Origin: an uncultured Pelagibacteraceae bacterium
GTDB taxonomy: Bacteria; Pseudomonadota; Alphaproteobacteria; Pelagibacterales; AG-422-B15
Direction of reading: 5' to 3'
NCBI GenBank assembly: GCA_902525575.1
Contig: CABZHU010000006.1
Span: 1-49,997 of the forward strand
DNA: 49,997 nucleotides
Each line of letters starts with the position of its first letter. The first letter of the stretch is position 1. Below the pieces are notes generated by a model that was not told the origin of the DNA, ran no database searches, and saw only the letters and a program-made list of their open reading frames with translations. Both the position numbers and the translations under genes were made by a program. Of this stretch, positions 10,798-19,252 are shown piece by piece.

Positions 10798-12207
10798 ATG
10801 GAGAATATTTTACACATAATACCAGAAATCTTTATTTTTTGCTCTGCATTAATATTACTCATTCTTGGATTATTTATAAAAAATATTAAACTTATTAATA
10901 ATCTTGCCATTCTATCATTACTCATAGCAGTAGCACTTGTTATTAATCAACCTTATCAGTCTATATATTTAAATAGTTACGTCATTGATGAGTTCTCGTC
11001 TTTATTTAAAATCATGATCTTTATAGGGTCGATTGTTACATTAGTAATGTTTGTATCAAGTAGAGAAGACTTGCACATAAATTTATATGAATTTCCCATA
11101 CTAATTCTATTTTCAACTCTGGGGATGATGGTCATGGTGTCTGCAAACGATTTGCTTGCTATGTTTATTGGTCTAGAACTGCAATCACTGAGTCTTTATG
11201 TGCTAGCCGCGCTTAATAGAAATAGTCTTTTGTCATCAGAGGCTGGTATTAAGTATTTTATATTAGGGGCTCTTTCATCGGGTTTATTATTATTTGGAAT
11301 TTCCTACATTTATGGTTTTTCAGGAAATACAAATTTCAATTTGATCGCCGTCAATTATAACTCTGAGAGTCTAGGCCTCTTAATAGGTATAGTTTTTGTG
11401 TTAGCAGGTCTTGCATTTAAAGTTTCTGCAGTTCCTTTCCATATGTGGACTCCAGATGTATATCAAGGCGCCCCGACACCTATTACTGCTTTCTTTGCTC
11501 TTGCACCAAAAATTGCCGCTATGGGCTTATTGGTAAGATTTTTATTTAATTCTTTTGGAGAATTGTATTTGGATTGGCAGCAAATAATATTTTTTATTTC
11601 AATTGCATCTATGATGCTTGCTGCGTTTGCAGCAATTGCCCAAACAAATATTAAAAGACTAATGGCATATAGTTCAATAGGCCATATAGGTTACGCGTTA
11701 ATCGGTGTTGCTTGTGTTTCTAGTGAAGGATTAAGATCACTTTTGATTTACCTTGTGATTTACTTAGTCATGAATATATCTGTATTCACAGTTATACTTA
11801 GTTTAAAGAGGAATGATGCATACTTTGAAAATATATCTGACCTTTCAGGTATGTATAAAAATCACCCATTTACTACTATCTTAGTTGCGTTAATGATGTT
11901 TTCATTAGCGGGTATACCTCCTTTAGCCGGTTTTTTTGGTAAATTTTATATTTTCGTTGCAGCTTTAGAAAGTAATATGGTGTTTCTTGCGGTTATAGGT
12001 ATCATTGCAAGTGTTATTAGCGCTTTCTATTATCTTCGTATTGTAAAGATAATGTATTTTGATGAACCAAAAGAAGAGTTTGATGGAGTGAATATCCGAT
12101 CACTTCAAGTTCTGTTCTACCCATCTTCTTTTTTAGTCATTTTGTTTTTCATATATCCTGCACCAATTATACAGCTTTCAGAATATGCTATAAAATCTTT
12201 TTATTAA
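10798..12207 (+). CDS. nuoN: NADH-quinone oxidoreductase subunit N
   Basis: NuoN (ND2) is the third antiporter-like subunit of complex I. Signatures are MFIGLELQSLSLYVLAALNR, KVSAVPFHMWTPDVYQGAPT and AQTNIKRLMAYSSIGHIGYA. It has 469 residues and many membrane segments. It ends the nuo run, but the next gene follows after only 5 bases, so transcription probably continues into birA, as is common in alphaproteobacteria. Confidence 0.98.
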   Translation: MENILHIIPEIFIFCSALILLILGLFIKNIKLINNLAILSLLIAVALVINQPYQSIYLNSYVIDEFSSLFKIMIFIGSIVTLVMFVSSREDLHINLYEFPILILFSTLGMMVMVSANDLLAMFIGLELQSLSLYVLAALNRNSLLSSEAGIKYFILGALSSGLLLFGISYIYGFSGNTNFNLIAVNYNSESLGLLIGIVFVLAGLAFKVSAVPFHMWTPDVYQGAPTPITAFFALAPKIAAMGLLVRFLFNSFGELYLDWQQIIFFISIASMMLAAFAAIAQTNIKRLMAYSSIGHIGYALIGVACVSSEGLRSLLIYLVIYLVMNISVFTVILSLKRNDAYFENISDLSGMYKNHPFTTILVALMMFSLAGIPPLAGFFGKFYIFVAALESNMVFLAVIGIIASVISAFYYLRIVKIMYFDEPKEEFDGVNIRSLQVLFYPSSFLVILFFIYPAPIIQLSEYAIKSFY

Positions 12208-12212
12208 TAGAC

Positions 12213-12947
12213 ATGTTATCTAAATCAGCAATCATTCATTATGATGTCATAGACAGCACAAATCTTGAAAGTAAGAGACTTATTGATAAAGAAAAAATTT
12301 TCTCTCCTACTTGGATTATAGCAAGTAAGCAAACTGCAGGAAGAGGGCGAGGTGATAAAAAATGGGTATCTCAAGCGGGAAATCTGCTTGCTTCTTTAAT
12401 TCTACCTATTGATTTTTCCCTAGATTCACTTCCATTTTTATCATGTATTGTTGCATTATCTTTGCATCAATGTATTTCAAAAGTGATTACGGATAATAAA
12501 CTTTTAAAAATAAAATGGCCAAATGATATTCTCTATGATGACGCTAAATTGGCAGGAGTACTAATTGAAAACTCACTCTCTCAACGTAAAAACTTTTCAA
12601 TTATTGGTATAGGAATCAACGTTGCACACCATCCAATTATAGAGCGAAAAAACACTACATCTTTAAATGCTATAGTGCAGAAGAATATGAAAACCATGGA
12701 TTTAATCAAATCCCTGGAAATAATTCTTAATGAGTATTTAGAAAAGTTAATAAATAATTCAGAAGATCTTTTAATAGATGAATACAAAAGTAAATGCTGG
12801 AATTATAATAAGACAGTAAAATTTATGACAAATGATAAAGTTTTAGAAGGAATATTAATTGATATATCTAAAGACTTTGAAATTATTATAAACGCAAATA
12901 ATAAAAATATTAAATTAAATGCAGGAGAATTGTCATTTGACTATTAA
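12213..12947 (+). CDS. birA: Biotin--[acetyl-CoA-carboxylase] ligase
   Basis: This enzyme activates biotin with ATP and attaches it to the lysine of carboxylase carrier proteins. The biotin and nucleotide binding motifs are visible as GRGRGDKKWVSQAGNLLASL and KWPNDILYDDAKLAGVLIE. A C-terminal SH3-like region follows. There is no N-terminal helix-turn-helix, so it is a catalytic-only (group I) ligase and not a repressor like that of E. coli. It sits in the conserved alphaproteobacterial position between nuoN and coaX. Confidence 0.95.
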   Translation: MLSKSAIIHYDVIDSTNLESKRLIDKEKIFSPTWIIASKQTAGRGRGDKKWVSQAGNLLASLILPIDFSLDSLPFLSCIVALSLHQCISKVITDNKLLKIKWPNDILYDDAKLAGVLIENSLSQRKNFSIIGIGINVAHHPIIERKNTTSLNAIVQKNMKTMDLIKSLEIILNEYLEKLINNSEDLLIDEYKSKCWNYNKTVKFMTNDKVLEGILIDISKDFEIIINANNKNIKLNAGELSFDY

Positions 12948-13719
12948 TGTGAGAACAGTTGTAGATATAGGTAATACAAATATCTTATTTGGAAACATTG
13001 TTAAAGGTGAGCTTATTTCCCAAATGAGAATAGAAACATCTGTCATAGTGAATGCTCAAAAAAATAATATGAGTATTGATTTAGTTGAATTGAAAAATTT
13101 TTTATCTGATAGCAAATCAGTCATTATTTCTGGTGTAGTTCCAAACGCTCAATATGAATTAACTAATTTTATAAAAAGTATTAGAGATGATTTGAAAATT
13201 GTTGAACTGAGAACATCTGATCTTGAAAAATTTATATCTTTTACCTTAGATAAACCAAGCGAGGTTGGTGATGATAGAATAATTAATGCTATCGCTGCAG
13301 TAAAACAATACGAGCCTCCTTTAATTATTGTTGATTTTGGAACTGCAACAACCTTAGATGTAGTAGATAAAAATGCCAGTTATGCAGGAGGGTTAATATG
13401 TCCTGGAGTTAACTTATCTATCAAATCTCTCTCTGAAGGTACCGCTTTATTGCCACAAATTGATTTTAAAAGACCAGCCCAACTTATCGGTAAAGATACA
13501 ATTCATGCCATGGAATCAGGTATCTATTGGGGCTATATCAGTCTTATTGAGGGGTTGGTTGATAAGTTAAAAAAGGAAAATGATTGTTTGAATGCAAAAA
13601 CCATTGCTACAGGCGGTTTGTCGAAACTATTTGCAAAAGATTTAAATTGCATTAATTACTTTGAAAATGATCTTACTTTGAACGGCCTGATCATAATAAG
13701 CAAAAAAATATATGAGTAA
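12937..13719 (+). CDS. coaX: Type III pantothenate kinase
   Basis: CoaX phosphorylates pantothenate in the first step of coenzyme A synthesis and is the feedback-insensitive type III enzyme. Visible motifs are VDIGNTNILFG near the start, PSEVGDDRIINAIAA, DFGTATTLDVVD and GGLICPGVNLSIKSL. I chose the TTG at 12937 because AGGAG at 12923-12927 is spaced 9 bases before it and it leaves a short N-terminus in front of the DIGNTN phosphate-binding loop. An upstream ATG at 12919 and a GTG at 12949 are alternatives. It overlaps the end of birA and, by 8 bases, the start of the RNase J gene. Confidence 0.93.
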   Translation: MTINVRTVVDIGNTNILFGNIVKGELISQMRIETSVIVNAQKNNMSIDLVELKNFLSDSKSVIISGVVPNAQYELTNFIKSIRDDLKIVELRTSDLEKFISFTLDKPSEVGDDRIINAIAAVKQYEPPLIIVDFGTATTLDVVDKNASYAGGLICPGVNLSIKSLSEGTALLPQIDFKRPAQLIGKDTIHAMESGIYWGYISLIEGLVDKLKKENDCLNAKTIATGGLSKLFAKDLNCINYFENDLTLNGLIIISKKIYE

Positions 13720-15378
13720 AAATAGCAGACTAGTTTTTCTGCCATTAGGTGGAACTGGAGAAATAGGTATGAACATGAATCTCTATGGTTATGGCAATGA
13801 GATTGATGATATGAAATGGCTAATTGTCGATGTAGGCATTACTTTCGGAGACGATACAACTCCTGGGGTTGATGTGATACTACCAGACCATGAATTCATA
13901 AAAGAAAGAAAAGAAAATCTTCAAGGAATAATTATTACTCACGCCCATGAAGACCATGTCGGTGGATTAGCTTATTTATGGCCAGACTTGAAGTGTCCGA
14001 TATATGCAACCGCATTTACAGCATCAATTATAAGATTAAAGTTTGAGGAGAGGGGTATAAATATTGAAGATAAATTAAATATAGTTGATCTATCATCTGA
14101 AATTCAAATCAAACCATTCGATATTAAATTTCAAACACTGACACACTCTATACCAGAGCCAAATTCCTTATTCATTAAGACAAAATTGGGCACCATTTAT
14201 CACACTGGTGACTGGAAAATTGATGACAATCCTATTGTAGGAGAGTCAATTGATTTTAATCAATTAAAAGAAAATAGTGAGGAAGTGCTTGCAATGGTTT
14301 GCGATTCAACGAATGTATTAACAAGTGGACGTTCGGGTTCAGAATCGACGGTTCGAGGAAATCTTGCTGGCGTTATTAAAAAGCTAAAAATAGAGTTTTC
14401 GTTACTTCATTCGCTTCAAATGTTGCGCGATTAGAAACAATTGCTGCGGCCGCTAAAGAGTCTGGAAGGTCGCTGGTTGTTTTAGGTCGATCAATGCATA
14501 GAATGATATCTGTTGCACGGCAAAACGGAATTTTAAAAGATATAGATGTGATCTTATCTGAAAAGGATGCTGCAAAAAAGAAAAAGCATGAGGTTCTCTA
14601 CCTATGCACTGGTAGTCAAGGGGAACCAAGAGGTGCAATGATGAGGATATCAAATCAAGATTTCCCACACATTGATATTGATCAAGATGATTGTGTAATT
14701 TTTTCATCCAAAATTATTCCTGGCAACGAGAAAAAAATATTTAAACTATTTAATCGCCTTTCTGAACTTGGTGCTGAAGTTATCACCGAATATGATGAAG
14801 ATATTCATGTTTCAGGACATCCATGTCTTGATGAAATGGTAGATATGTATGAACATGTAAAGCCAAAAATATCTGTTCCTGTGCATGGAGAGTTTAGACA
14901 TTTAAAAAGACACTCTTCTCTAGCGAAAGAACTTGGTGTTCAGTTTCCAATGCAAATATCTAATGGTGATATTCTACAGCTCGCACCAGGTTCACCTTAC
15001 ATATATGATCAATGTAAATCTGGAAGACAGTATCTAGATGGAAACCGACTAGTTGATTATAACAGTAGTCATATTAAAGATAGAAAAAGAATGAGTTATA
15101 ATGGCGTATTGAATATAACATGTGTTTTAGACAAAAAAATGAATCTTAAAAATGAACCTGTTATTTTTTCTAGCGGCATATTAAGTGATGATGAATATGA
15201 TAGTGACGAAGTAATAAATATTCTTGAAGAAGAAATTTATAAATTTTTTGATGATAAAAGCAATATATCAAAAAAGGAAAAAAAGATTTATCAGAAACTT
15301 GAAACCCTCTCTAGAAACCTGATTTATAAGCACTCTCGCAAAAAACCTTTGACAAATATAAGTATTGTTCATATTTAA
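13712..15378 (+). CDS. rnj: Ribonuclease J, interrupted by a one-base frameshift
   Basis: RNase J is a metallo-beta-lactamase/beta-CASP nuclease with endonuclease and 5'-3' exonuclease activity in RNA maturation and decay. The first frame (13712-14434) holds the metal-binding motif H77-A-H-E-D-H82 and YHTGDWKID, then runs into a premature TAG. The second frame continues the family sequence (RVFVTSFASNVARLETIAAA, CTGSQGEPRGA, SGHPCLDEM, PVHGEFRHLKRH). Reading up to AAG at 14381-14383 and then stepping back one base joins the halves without loss into about 555 residues, the normal length. One missing A in the A5 run at 14378-14382 explains the break. All motifs remain, so a sequencing error, a very recent mutation or recoding is more likely than an old pseudogene. 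Confidence 0.9.
14378..14383 (+). other. Frameshift site in the RNase J gene
   Basis: The sequence here is A5 followed by G. In the upstream frame it reads AAA AAG and leads to a stop at 14432-14434. The family sequence resumes in the -1 frame with GCT at 14383. One additional A would restore one continuous frame. The heptamer T AAA AAG is only partly like the classical slippery A AAA AAG, so efficient programmed slippage is not obvious from the sequence. Confidence 0.85.
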
Positions 15379-15383
15379 TTAGA

Positions 15384-15788
15384 ATGATTGGAAAATTGAA
15401 TCATATAGCAATAGCTGTTCCAAACATCAATGAAGCCGCTGAGCAGTACAGAAGTATCTTTGGAGCAAAGGTATCAGAGCCAGTAGAACAACCTGATCAT
15501 GGTGTTACCACTATATTTATTGATTTGGGAAATACAAAAATAGAACTCTTACAAGTGCTTGGTGAAGACTCTCCTATTGAAAAGTTTATGGATAAAAATC
15601 CTAATGGGGGAATGCATCATATTTGTTTAGAAGTCGAAGATATTAATCAAGCAGTTGAAAAATTAAATACGCATGAAGTTTCCATTACAGGAACTGGCAA
15701 GCCAAGAACTGGCGCCCATGGAAAACCTGTTGTCTTTCTTCATCCAAAAAGTTGCAACGGAACATTAATCGAGCTTGAAGAAGTTTAA
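15384..15788 (+). CDS. mce: Methylmalonyl-CoA epimerase
   Basis: This vicinal-oxygen-chelate family protein interconverts the R and S forms of methylmalonyl-CoA in propionyl-CoA metabolism. The 134 residues show the two-module fold with metal ligands in LNHIAIAVPNI, in the MHHICLEVEDI block and in the C-terminal GTLIELEEV. Gene position (RNase J, epimerase, DUF1467, proS) is conserved in alphaproteobacteria and supports the assignment. Its presence suggests that the methylmalonyl-CoA route operates, although the mutase and carboxylase are not in this window. Confidence 0.92.
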   Translation: MIGKLNHIAIAVPNINEAAEQYRSIFGAKVSEPVEQPDHGVTTIFIDLGNTKIELLQVLGEDSPIEKFMDKNPNGGMHHICLEVEDINQAVEKLNTHEVSITGTGKPRTGAHGKPVVFLHPKSCNGTLIELEEV

Positions 15789-15790
15789 AA

Positions 15791-16060
15791 TTGGGCATAA
15801 CAGGCTCAATTATTATCTTTCTTCTTATTTGGTGGCTTATCTTCTTTTTGTCTCTGCCTATAAACATCAACAATTCAAATAAAAAAATTGCAATTGAGGG
15901 TGAGGATCCTGGAGCGCCCAATAATCCACAGATATTTAAGAAATTTCTAATCACAACATTTGTTTCAGTAATTATCTGGTTTATCATATACTTTTTTCTA
16001 AATAATGATGGTTTTTTGATGTTTATCTTAAAGCTTTTTTATATGAATGAAGTTATCTAA
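15791..16060 (+). CDS. DUF1467 family membrane protein
   Basis: This is a small protein of 89 residues with two hydrophobic segments, at about residues 3-22 and 49-69. Between them is a soluble stretch with the family-like EGEDPGAPNNPQ. It matches the DUF1467 family, whose function is unknown and which is typically encoded beside proS in alphaproteobacteria. The likely start is a TTG two bases after the mce stop. The gene overlaps proS by 14 bases, which implies coupling. I can assign no biochemical role. Confidence 0.85.
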   Translation: MGITGSIIIFLLIWWLIFFLSLPININNSNKKIAIEGEDPGAPNNPQIFKKFLITTFVSVIIWFIIYFFLNNDGFLMFILKLFYMNEVI

Positions 16061-17372
16061 ATATTTATTACCTGTTTTAAAAGAAACTCCTTCCGAAGCG
16101 GAAATTATTTCTCACACTTTGATGCTTAGATCTGGAATGATTAGTCAGTCTAGTTCAGGTATCTATTCATGGCTACCTATTGGATTAAGGGTTTTGAAAA
16201 AGATTGAAAATATTGTGAGAGATGAGCAGAATAATGCAGGTGTAAATGAAATTTTAATGCCAACTATACAACCAGCTGACATTTGGAATGAAAGCGGTCG
16301 ATACGAAGATTACGGCAAAGAGATGTTAAGAATTAACGATCGTCATGATAGACAGATGCTTTATGGCCCAACCAACGAAGAGCAAGTAACTGATATTTTT
16401 AGACGTTCAATAAAGTCCTATAAAGAACTTCCTCAATTACTTTATCATATACAATGGAAATTTAGAGATGAATTAAGACCAAGATTTGGAGTTATGAGAG
16501 GTAGAGAATTTTTAATGAAAGATGCTTATTCATTCGATATTGATGAAATGAAATCTGAAGACTCTTACAATAGATTTTTCATATGTTACCTAAAAACTTT
16601 TGCACGAATGGGTTTAAAAGCTATCCCAATGGCTGCTGATACTGGGCCCATTGGAGGAGATTTGTCACATGAATTTGTTATCCTGTCTAAGACTGGTGAA
16701 AGTGACATATATTTTGATCAAAGAATATTACAAGAAGATGAATCTATTAATGAAATTGACTATGAAGGGGATTTAAAAAAAACAGTAGAAAAATTTAAAT
16801 CTTATTACTCGGTTTCTGACGATAAATATAATGAGTCTGAGTTCAATAAAAATGTAGATAAAGAAAATCAAATGCAGTCAAGGGGCATTGAAGTAGGGCA
16901 CATCTTTAGTTTTGGCACAAAGTATTCAACATCAATGAAAGCAAATGTACTTGATTTTGATGGCAAAGAGAAGTCTGTATACATGGGTTCATATGGAATT
17001 GGAATATCGAGACTTGTAGGCGCAATTATAGAAACTTCACACGATGAAAAAGGCATAATATGGCCTGACGTCGTTGCTCCATTCTTATTTGGAATAATAA
17101 ACCTATCTCCAAAAGACGAAATAGTTTCTAGTAATGCAGAAAAAATTTATGACTATATCTCTAATAAATATGAAACTATCTATGATGATAAAAAAGACAA
17201 CGCAGGAGTTAAATTTTCTCGTATGGACTTGATTGGAATACCTCATCAAATTATTATTGGGAATAAATCAAAATCAGATAACGAGATTGAATATAAAAAT
17301 AGAAGGACTGGAAATTCGGAATTTATAAATATCGACAATATTGATGAATTCATCAAAAGATTTCCATCATAA
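16047..17372 (+). CDS. proS: Prolyl-tRNA synthetase, short alphaproteobacterial type
   Basis: ProRS charges tRNA-Pro. Class II motif 2 is seen in the QWKFRDELRPRFGVMRGREF stretch and motif 3 in GSYGIGISRLVGAIIE. The adjacent TNEEQVTDIFRRSI and GPIGGDLSHEFVILS are typical of ProRS. At 441 residues it lacks the full editing insertion of the long E. coli type, as do most alphaproteobacterial forms. The C-terminal anticodon-binding domain (from about residue 345) is present. The start ATG lies inside the end of the DUF1467 gene. Confidence 0.96.
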   Translation: MKLSKYLLPVLKETPSEAEIISHTLMLRSGMISQSSSGIYSWLPIGLRVLKKIENIVRDEQNNAGVNEILMPTIQPADIWNESGRYEDYGKEMLRINDRHDRQMLYGPTNEEQVTDIFRRSIKSYKELPQLLYHIQWKFRDELRPRFGVMRGREFLMKDAYSFDIDEMKSEDSYNRFFICYLKTFARMGLKAIPMAADTGPIGGDLSHEFVILSKTGESDIYFDQRILQEDESINEIDYEGDLKKTVEKFKSYYSVSDDKYNESEFNKNVDKENQMQSRGIEVGHIFSFGTKYSTSMKANVLDFDGKEKSVYMGSYGIGISRLVGAIIETSHDEKGIIWPDVVAPFLFGIINLSPKDEIVSSNAEKIYDYISNKYETIYDDKKDNAGVKFSRMDLIGIPHQIIIGNKSKSDNEIEYKNRRTGNSEFINIDNIDEFIKRFPS

Positions 17373-17373
17373 A

Positions 17374-18600
17374 GTGCCATTTAATTATTTTGAAAGATTT
17401 ATAGCATTTAGATATCTTGTTCCCCTTAGAAAAGGTGGATTACTGTCAGTCATTTCTTGGTTATCTTTCATAGGCATATGTATTGGGGTCGCAACATTAA
17501 TAATTGTAATGTCAGTGATGAATGGTTTTCATATCGATTTAAAAGAAAGAATTATTGGTTTCAATGGTCATATATTTATACAAAAAAATGATAAATATTT
17601 TGAATATCAAGAAGAGCTCTCAGACGTACCTCTGATTAAATTTATTGACCCCAATATAACTCTTCAAGCTCTTATTAGCTCAGATGATAGAACTACAGGA
17701 ATTGTTTTAAAATCTTTCGTAGAAGAAAACATGAAACACTACTCATTTTCGCAAAACATCGGTAACAATGAAGAAATTAATGTAAAAGATAGTATAATAC
17801 TAGGGTCAGACTTGGCATTAGCATTAAATGTTATTCCTGGTGAGGATGTTAAGATTCTTTCATCAAATATGCTCTCAACACCTTTTGGTCAAATCCCAAA
17901 AAGTAAGAGCATGGTTGTTGTTGGAATTTTTACTTCAGGAATGAGCGAGTATGACTCTAATTTTGCATATACTGCATTACCAAATATTCAGTCTCTTATT
18001 GGAATTAAAAATTTGGTTTCTACAATTGAAGTTCACCTAAGTGATATTGCTGATTTACAAATCGTAAAAGAAGAAATATCTGAAGTATTTAGCAATAACT
18101 ATATTATTAGAGATTGGATAGAGCTGAACAGTTCTTTTTGGGAGGTCCTAGCGACTGAACGTGAATTAATGTTCTTTGTTTTATCTTTAATTATTGTCAT
18201 TGCTGCATTCAATGTGATTACGAGCTTATTTATTCTTGTACAAACAAAATCTAAAGAAATTGCAGTATTAAAAACAATTGGTACTAGTGATATTTCAGTT
18301 TTAAGGATCTTTTTAATTGTTGGCTCTATTATAGGTACTTCTGGAACAATACTAGGGACAATTTTAGGAATACTATTTACTACGAATATTGATGCTATAA
18401 GAAACTTTCTAAATAATACATTTGATTTAAATCTTTTTCCTTCAGAATTCTATTATTTAGATAAAATGCCTACCAATATAGATATAAATCAAATTGCAAT
18501 AATATTTTTATTTTCATTATCTGTATCAATTATTGCTACAATCTATCCAGCCTACAAAGCTTCTAAAACTGAAATTAAAGGTATACTTGGAAATGGATAG
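17374..18600 (+). CDS. lolC: Lipoprotein-releasing ABC transporter permease
   Basis: This is the membrane subunit of the Lol exporter that releases lipoproteins from the inner membrane to LolA. It shows an N-terminal helix with VATLIIVMSVMNGFHIDLKE, a large periplasmic domain and three C-terminal helices of the FtsX fold. I prefer the GTG at 17374, one base after the proS stop, because it gives MPFNYFERFIAFRYL, which matches the family N-terminus. ATG 17344 and TTG 17341 inside proS are alternatives. A single LolC/E-type permease gene beside lolD is usual in alphaproteobacteria, where it probably forms a homodimer. Confidence 0.93.
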   Translation: MPFNYFERFIAFRYLVPLRKGGLLSVISWLSFIGICIGVATLIIVMSVMNGFHIDLKERIIGFNGHIFIQKNDKYFEYQEELSDVPLIKFIDPNITLQALISSDDRTTGIVLKSFVEENMKHYSFSQNIGNNEEINVKDSIILGSDLALALNVIPGEDVKILSSNMLSTPFGQIPKSKSMVVVGIFTSGMSEYDSNFAYTALPNIQSLIGIKNLVSTIEVHLSDIADLQIVKEEISEVFSNNYIIRDWIELNSSFWEVLATERELMFFVLSLIIVIAAFNVITSLFILVQTKSKEIAVLKTIGTSDISVLRIFLIVGSIIGTSGTILGTILGILFTTNIDAIRNFLNNTFDLNLFPSEFYYLDKMPTNIDINQIAIIFLFSLSVSIIATIYPAYKASKTEIKGILGNG

Positions 18601-19252
18601 AAATATTCTAGTTTTATCAAATATTTCTAAGTCTTATAGGCAAGGTAGCGAATATATTACTATATTTGATAATTTTAATCTTACCGTTGATAAAGGTGAA
18701 TTTATTTCGATTGTTGGACCTTCAGGATCAGGTAAAACAACCTTATTAAATTTAGTTGGTTTAATAGATTCAATTGATCAAGGTGAAATTTTATTGAATG
18801 CTAAAATTATTTCAAATCAAAATAGTAACGAGAAAAGTGAAGTTAGAAGGAATAATTTTGGATTTATTTATCAAAATTATAATTTGTTTGATAATTTTAG
18901 TGCAATTGAAAATATTACACTCCCACTTATTTTGAGAGGTGAGGCCAAAGATGTAGCTTTTGAAAAAGCAGACGAATTAATGAATATTTTTGATATTAGC
19001 CATAGAAAATCTCATTTTCCAAATAGTTTATCTGGCGGTGAGCAGCAGAGAGTTGCAATAGCTAGAGCTTTAATAAATAAGCCAAAAATAGTTATTGCTG
19101 ACGAACCCACGGGCAATCTTGATTATGAAAATTCAGTAAATGTTTTTAAATACTTAATTGATTATATCGAATCAGAAAACATGACATTAATAATGGCTAC
19201 GCATAATCAAGAATGGGCAAATAAGTCTGACAGAAGGATTGATCTTAGTTAA
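18593..19252 (+). CDS. lolD: Lipoprotein-releasing ABC transporter ATPase
   Basis: LolD powers the LolC-type exporter. The Walker A motif GPSGSGKTT lies at residues 42-50, the ABC signature appears as [15 protein letters not shown], and Walker B as [12 protein letters not shown] with a following H-loop (MATHNQEW). The ATG at 18593 overlaps the lolC stop and gives 219 residues; an in-frame upstream TTG would add an unlikely extension. Its stop overlaps the dnaE start by one base (TAATG). Confidence 0.96.
   Translation: MDRNILVLSNISKSYRQGSEYITIFDNFNLTVDKGEFISIVGPSGSGKTTLLNLVGLIDSIDQGEILLNAKIISNQNSNEKSEVRRNNFGFIYQNYNLFDNFSAIENITLPLILRGEAKDVAFEKADELMNIFDISHRKSHFPNSLSGGEQQRVAIARALINKPKIVIADEPTGNLDYENSVNVFKYLIDYIESENMTLIMATHNQEWANKSDRRIDLS

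Noticed and set aside
14378-14384. Efficient programmed -1 frameshift like that of dnaX
   Set aside because: The heptamer is T AAA AAG instead of A AAA AAG, so the P-site tRNA would re-pair poorly. Kept only as a possibility, not as the call.
14453-14707. Minus-strand open frame near the RNase J break
   Set aside because: It is antisense to RNase J family sequence on the plus strand and does not explain the interruption.
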